Shown here in pieces: positions 60,625 through 64,000 of a stretch of 64,000 nucleotides of DNA (its first letter is position 1; each line of letters begins with the position of its first letter). The notes beneath the pieces were generated by a model that saw only the letters and a list, made by a program, of their open reading frames with translations, was not told where the DNA came from and did no database searches. Made by a program: the position numbers and the translations under genes. The stretch is taken from the NCBI GenBank assembly GCA_944349635.1, contig CALVNH010000005.1, forward strand, positions 1 to 64,000, given 5' to 3'. The DNA is from an uncultured Clostridia bacterium (lineage in GTDB: Bacteria; Bacillota; Clostridia; Christensenellales; CAG-917).

Positions 60625-60666
60625 CTGTGTCTCTGCGACACAGGCTTTTCGCCGAGTTTTTCGGCG
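60625..60666 (+). promoter_or_regulatory. Two-hairpin leader of the S10 operon
   Basis: Hairpin 1 pairs CTGTGTC with GACACAG (60625-60643), right at the predicted mRNA 5' end. Hairpin 2 pairs CGCCGA with TCGGCG (60650-60666) around GTTTT, followed by GAATAAAAATA. S10 leaders often carry an L4-responsive structure; whether this one does is unknown. Confidence 0.6.
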
Positions 60667-60719
60667 GAATAAAAATATAAGACACACACGGACAAGTGTT
60701 ATATCAGGAGGCTTATATA

Positions 60720-61028
60720 ATGGCTGGACAAAAAATCAGAATCAAGCTTAAGGCTTACGACCACAACCTCATCGACCTCTCCGCAGAGAAAATTGTTGAG
60801 ACTGTGAAAAAGACCGGCACCAAGGTTTCCGGTCCTATTCCGCTTCCCACCGAAAAGGAAATAGTGACCATTCTGCGTGCAACTCACAAATACAAGGACA
60901 GCCGCGAGCAATTCGAACTCAGAACACACAAGCGTTTGATTGACATATTCAACCCCACTTCCAAGACCGTCGATTCTCTCATGAAACTCGACCTTCCCGC
61001 CGGTGTTGATATTTCCATCAAGCTCTAA
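60720..61028 (+). CDS. rpsJ: Ribosomal protein S10 (uS10)
   Basis: The 102-residue 30S protein, also NusE in antitermination, begins [15 protein letters not shown] and contains the [10 protein letters not shown] loop. Length and sequence are normal. ATG 60720 follows TCAGGAGGCTTATATA. First gene of the S10 operon. Confidence 0.97.
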   Translation: MAGQKIRIKLKAYDHNLIDLSAEKIVETVKKTGTKVSGPIPLPTEKEIVTILRATHKYKDSREQFELRTHKRLIDIFNPTSKTVDSLMKLDLPAGVDISIKL

Positions 61029-61054
61029 GAATATTCAAGGAGGATGAACTTTAC

Positions 61055-61684
61055 ATGGATAAAGCAATCATCGGAAAGAAACTGGGTATGAGCCAAATCT
61101 TCACGGCAGACGGAAAGGTTATCCCCGTCACCGTAGTCGAAGCCGGTCCTTGCACGGTAGTGCAAATCAAGACCAAGGACAACGACGGTTACGAAGCCGT
61201 GCAAGTCGGATTCGGTTCTATCAAAGAAACAAGAGTCAACAAGCCCGTTGCCGGTCATTTCAAGAAAGCCGGCGTCACCGTCAAACGCTATCTGCGTGAA
61301 CTCCGTTTCGCAAACTGTGCAGCCTACGAGCTCGGACAGGAACTGACCTGCGACATGTTCACCGAAGGCGACAAAGTCGACGTCACCGGCACTTCCAAAG
61401 GACACGGCTTCTCGGGCGTTATCCAGAGATGGAATCAGCACAGGGGACCTATGGCACACGGTTCCGGTTATCACAGGGGCGTCGGTTCCATGGGCGCGTG
61501 CTCCTCTCCTTCGAGAGTTTTCAAGAACAAGCACATGCCCGGTCAATGGGGACACGAGAAGGTCACCGTTCAGAACCTCACCGTCGCAAGAGTGGACAAG
61601 GCGAGAAACCTTCTCCTCATCAAAGGCGCAATCCCCGGCCCGAAGGGTGGAGTGGTAGTCGTCAAGGATTCCATCAAGGGTTAG
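61055..61684 (+). CDS. rplC: Ribosomal protein L3 (uL3)
   Basis: The 209-residue protein begins [14 protein letters not shown] and contains the GFSGVIQRW and [14 protein letters not shown] segments of the L3 extension that reaches toward the peptidyl-transferase centre. Start follows AAGGAGGATGAACTTTAC. Confidence 0.97.
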   Translation: MDKAIIGKKLGMSQIFTADGKVIPVTVVEAGPCTVVQIKTKDNDGYEAVQVGFGSIKETRVNKPVAGHFKKAGVTVKRYLRELRFANCAAYELGQELTCDMFTEGDKVDVTGTSKGHGFSGVIQRWNQHRGPMAHGSGYHRGVGSMGACSSPSRVFKNKHMPGQWGHEKVTVQNLTVARVDKARNLLLIKGAIPGPKGGVVVVKDSIKG

Positions 61685-61697
61685 TTCGGAGGTAGAT

Positions 61698-62318
61698 ATG
61701 AAACTGAAAGTTTTGAACATGACCGGCAAGTCCGCCGGAACCATCGAAGTCAGCGATTCTGTCTTCGGATGCGAATATAACGAGGCACTCATTCATCAGG
61801 TCGTGGTGGCACAGCTTGCCAACAAGCGTCAGGGAACCATGAGCGCTCTCACCAGAAGCGAAGTCCGCGGCGGCGGTATCAAGCCTTACCGTCAGAAGGG
61901 CACCGGCCGTGCCCGTCAGGGCAGCATCGTCGCTCCTCATTACGTGGGCGGCGGCGTGGTGTTCGCGAAGAAACCCCGCGATTTCTCCCAGAAAATCAAC
62001 AAATCAATGAAGAAAGCCGCTTTCTATTCCGCGCTTTCTCAGAAAATCCGTCAGGAGCAGGTCGTGGTCATCGACAAGTTCGCACTTGCCGAACCCAAAA
62101 CCAAACTTGTTGCCGAAGCGGTTGAGGCACTCAAACTCGACGGCAAGACCCTGTTCGTGGTCGAAGAGTACGACGAAGCCGCCGTCCGCGCCAGCAGAAA
62201 CATTCCCACCGTTTCTCTCGAAGAGGTGAGACTGCTCAACGTGTACGATATCGTCGCAACCCGCAACCTCGTTCTCACCAAGGGTGCCATCAAAAAACTC
62301 GAGGAGGCAGCACAATGA
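61698..62318 (+). CDS. rplD: Ribosomal protein L4 (uL4)
   Basis: The 206-residue protein has the L4 loop [15 protein letters not shown]. In many bacteria L4 represses its own operon. Start follows TTCGGAGGTAGAT. It overlaps rplW by four bases (ATGA). Confidence 0.97.
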   Translation: MKLKVLNMTGKSAGTIEVSDSVFGCEYNEALIHQVVVAQLANKRQGTMSALTRSEVRGGGIKPYRQKGTGRARQGSIVAPHYVGGGVVFAKKPRDFSQKINKSMKKAAFYSALSQKIRQEQVVVIDKFALAEPKTKLVAEAVEALKLDGKTLFVVEEYDEAAVRASRNIPTVSLEEVRLLNVYDIVATRNLVLTKGAIKKLEEAAQ

Positions 62319-62605
62319 CAGCATACGATATCATTATCGCGCCCGTTCTTTCCGAAAAGAGCTATGACGGCATTCCCGAAAAGAAATACACCTTCAAAGT
62401 TCTGAAAACCGCCAACAAGACTCAAATCAAAGCTGCGGTCGAGGAAATCTTCGGCGTCAAAGTCGCAAAAGTCAACACTTCAAATTACGACGGCAAAGTC
62501 AAGAGAATGGGTCGCCACGAGGGCAGAACTTCTTCCTTCAAAAAGGCTATCGTCACTCTGACCGCCGACAGCAAAGCAATCGAGTTCTTCGAGAGCTTGG
62601 CATAA
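62315..62605 (+). CDS. rplW: Ribosomal protein L23 (uL23)
   Basis: The 96-residue protein lies at the exit tunnel. PVLSEKSY at the start and [15 protein letters not shown] are typical, as is [13 protein letters not shown] near the end. Confidence 0.97.
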   Translation: MTAYDIIIAPVLSEKSYDGIPEKKYTFKVLKTANKTQIKAAVEEIFGVKVAKVNTSNYDGKVKRMGRHEGRTSSFKKAIVTLTADSKAIEFFESLA

Positions 62606-62618
62606 GGAGAATACGGAT

Positions 62619-63446
62619 ATGGCTATTAAGAAATATAAACCTACGTCTCCCGCACGCCGTTTCATGACGGTGTCCGCCTTTGAGGAAATCACTTCCACCA
62701 CTCCCGAGCGTTCGCTCCTCGTCTCCATCAACAAGACGGGCGGAAGAAACTCCATGGGCAGAATCACCGTTCGTCACATCGGCGGCGGCAACAGAACAAA
62801 ATACCGCGTCATCGACTTCAAGCGCAACAAGGACAATGTCCCCGCCAAAGTCGCGTCCATTCAGTACGACCCCAACCGTTCCGCAAATATCGCGCTGCTT
62901 TATTACGCGGACGGCGAGAAGAGATACATTCTTGCGCCTCTCGGCCTGAGTGTGGGCGACACCGTCGTCAGCGGCGACAACGCGGATATCAAGGTCGGCA
63001 ACGCGCTTCCTCTTTCCGCGATTCCCGTCGGCACCATGGTTCACAACATCGAGCTCCAGCCCGGCAAAGGCGGCCAGCTTGCCAGAGCGGCAGGCAACAG
63101 CGCACAGCTCATGGCCAAAGAGGGCAGATACGCGACACTGCGTTTGCCCAGCGGCGAAATGAGATACGTGCTTGCGCGTTGCAGAGCCACCGTCGGACAA
63201 GTCGGCAACCTCGACCACGAAATCGTCAGAGTAGGTAAAGCAGGCAAGACCCGTCACATGGGCATTCGTCCCACCGTCCGCGGCGTCGTCATGAACCCCT
63301 GCGACCACCCTCACGGCGGCGGCGAGGGCAAATCCCCCATCGGTATGCCTTCTCCCGTTACTCCCTGGGGCAAGCCCACTCTCGGTTATAAGACCAGAAA
63401 GAAGAAGAACATTTCTAATAAGTTCATCATCAAGCGTGTGAACTAG
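62619..63446 (+). CDS. rplB: Ribosomal protein L2 (uL2)
   Basis: The 275-residue protein has the L2 signature: YKPTSPARR at the start, [13 protein letters not shown], and [18 protein letters not shown] with the conserved His near the C terminus. Start follows AAGGAGAATACGGAT. Confidence 0.97.
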   Translation: MAIKKYKPTSPARRFMTVSAFEEITSTTPERSLLVSINKTGGRNSMGRITVRHIGGGNRTKYRVIDFKRNKDNVPAKVASIQYDPNRSANIALLYYADGEKRYILAPLGLSVGDTVVSGDNADIKVGNALPLSAIPVGTMVHNIELQPGKGGQLARAAGNSAQLMAKEGRYATLRLPSGEMRYVLARCRATVGQVGNLDHEIVRVGKAGKTRHMGIRPTVRGVVMNPCDHPHGGGEGKSPIGMPSPVTPWGKPTLGYKTRKKKNISNKFIIKRVN

Positions 63447-63456
63447 GGAGGATTAA

Positions 63457-63735
63457 ATGAGCAGAAGTATTAAGAAAGGGCCTTATGTTGAAGAAAGGCT
63501 TATGAAAAGAATAGTTGCTATGAACGAGAGCGGCGACATCCGTCCCGTCAAGACCTGGTCCCGCTCCTCCACAATCTTCCCCGAAATGGTCGGTCACACC
63601 ATCGCCGTCCACAACGGACGTCAACACGTGCCCGTCTATATCACGGAAGATATGGTCGGCTGCAAACTCGGCGAGTTCTCTCCCACGCGTACGTTCAGAG
63701 GTCACGCGGGCGACAAAACCACCGGTAAGAAATAG
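63457..63735 (+). CDS. rpsS: Ribosomal protein S19 (uS19)
   Basis: The 92-residue protein begins [18 protein letters not shown] and contains [21 protein letters not shown] and the [12 protein letters not shown] ending. Start follows AGGGAGGATTAA. Confidence 0.97.
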   Translation: MSRSIKKGPYVEERLMKRIVAMNESGDIRPVKTWSRSSTIFPEMVGHTIAVHNGRQHVPVYITEDMVGCKLGEFSPTRTFRGHAGDKTTGKK

Positions 63736-63743
63736 GAGGAACT

Positions 63744-64000
63744 ATGGCTACCAGAAGTAAACAAAAAGCTCTTGAACGTCAGGCCAAGGCAGACACCAGG
63801 CCGAGAGCAACGGCAAAGTTCGTCAGAATTTCTCCCTTCAAAGTCAGAATAGTGCTGGACATAATCAAAGGCAAATCCGTCGTCGAGGCTCTCGCGATTC
63901 TGGAGAACACCCCCAAGGCGGCGAGCGAGATTCTTTACAAGCTCGTGAACAGCGCGGCGGCGAATGCGGAGAACAACCAGAACCTTTCCAGAAACGACCT
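63744..64000 (+). CDS. rplV: Ribosomal protein L22 (uL22), cut by window end
   Basis: Read directly from the sequence, ATG 63744 follows AATAGGAGGAACT. The 85 complete codons give a short basic N terminus and then [20 protein letters not shown] and [21 protein letters not shown], typical of L22. The gene continues beyond the window. Confidence 0.94.
   Translation, partial: MATRSKQKALERQAKADTRPRATAKFVRISPFKVRIVLDIIKGKSVVEALAILENTPKAASEILYKLVNSAAANAENNQNLSRND

Noticed and set aside
1..64000. tRNA genes, insertion sequences, integrases
   Set aside because: I scanned the intergenic regions and the predicted proteins and found no tRNA-like cloverleaf, transposase or integrase.

Overview
The window looks like chromosome from a Clostridia-type Bacillota. 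The evidence is strong AGGAGG-type ribosome binding sites, sigma-A-like promoters with 17-base spacers, a spmA-spmB spore-maturation pair, a YerC/TrpR-like gene heading a histidine operon, and an S10 ribosomal operon in canonical order. The species cannot be named from sequence alone. I see no mobile elements, CRISPR arrays, tRNA or rRNA genes.

Layout. 1-7.4 kb: small membrane proteins (one apparently frameshifted) and two paralogous condensation-domain/CAT-fold acyltransferases flanking an alpha/beta hydrolase. 7.4-16.9 kb: apgM on the minus strand, then carbohydrate and amino-sugar genes (a GH127-like protein, GH20 hexosaminidase, DUF4380-like protein, PIG-L deacetylase, HGSNAT-like membrane acetyltransferase) with PH-domain and small membrane proteins. 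17.0-41.0 kb: a single 23.9-kb gene for a 7,961-residue lipoprotein with its own promoter and terminator. 41.1-45.3 kb: an AEC transporter, an SPFH/zinc-ribbon protein with a zinc-ribbon membrane partner, a DUF1858 protein and an XRE-cupin regulator. 45.5-50.3 kb: spmAB, divergent from metG-tatD-radical SAM. 50.5-52.5 kb: rsmA and a convergent hypothetical gene. 52.6-60.4 kb: yerC-like, hisZ, G, D, C, B, H, A, F, IE. 60.6-64.0 kb: rpsJ, rplC, rplD, rplW, rplB, rpsS and partial rplV behind a structured leader.

The most unusual object is the giant lipoprotein. After a lipobox signal peptide it has about 14 related modules of 270-300 residues. Most end in a (L/I)Y-x-D-L strand motif, followed by an acidic low-complexity linker carrying an SEA(V/L)AA-like core. 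The middle modules are enlarged by tyrosine-rich cassettes. The last ~2,200 residues hold about 11 Ig-like repeats marked by (D/N)P(F/Y/W). No C-terminal anchor is visible. I recognise no described family. A very long lipid-anchored beta-rich surface fibre, possibly with lipid-binding-like modules, is the leading hypothesis and is untested.

The his genes run in one direction, mostly with 1-11 base overlaps (the wider exceptions are the spacing before hisG and the 85 bases before hisIE), and lack only a histidinol-phosphatase gene. The ribosomal genes are ordinary core genes. Gene starts were chosen from ribosome binding sites, overlaps and family alignment; they were not confirmed experimentally or by database search.
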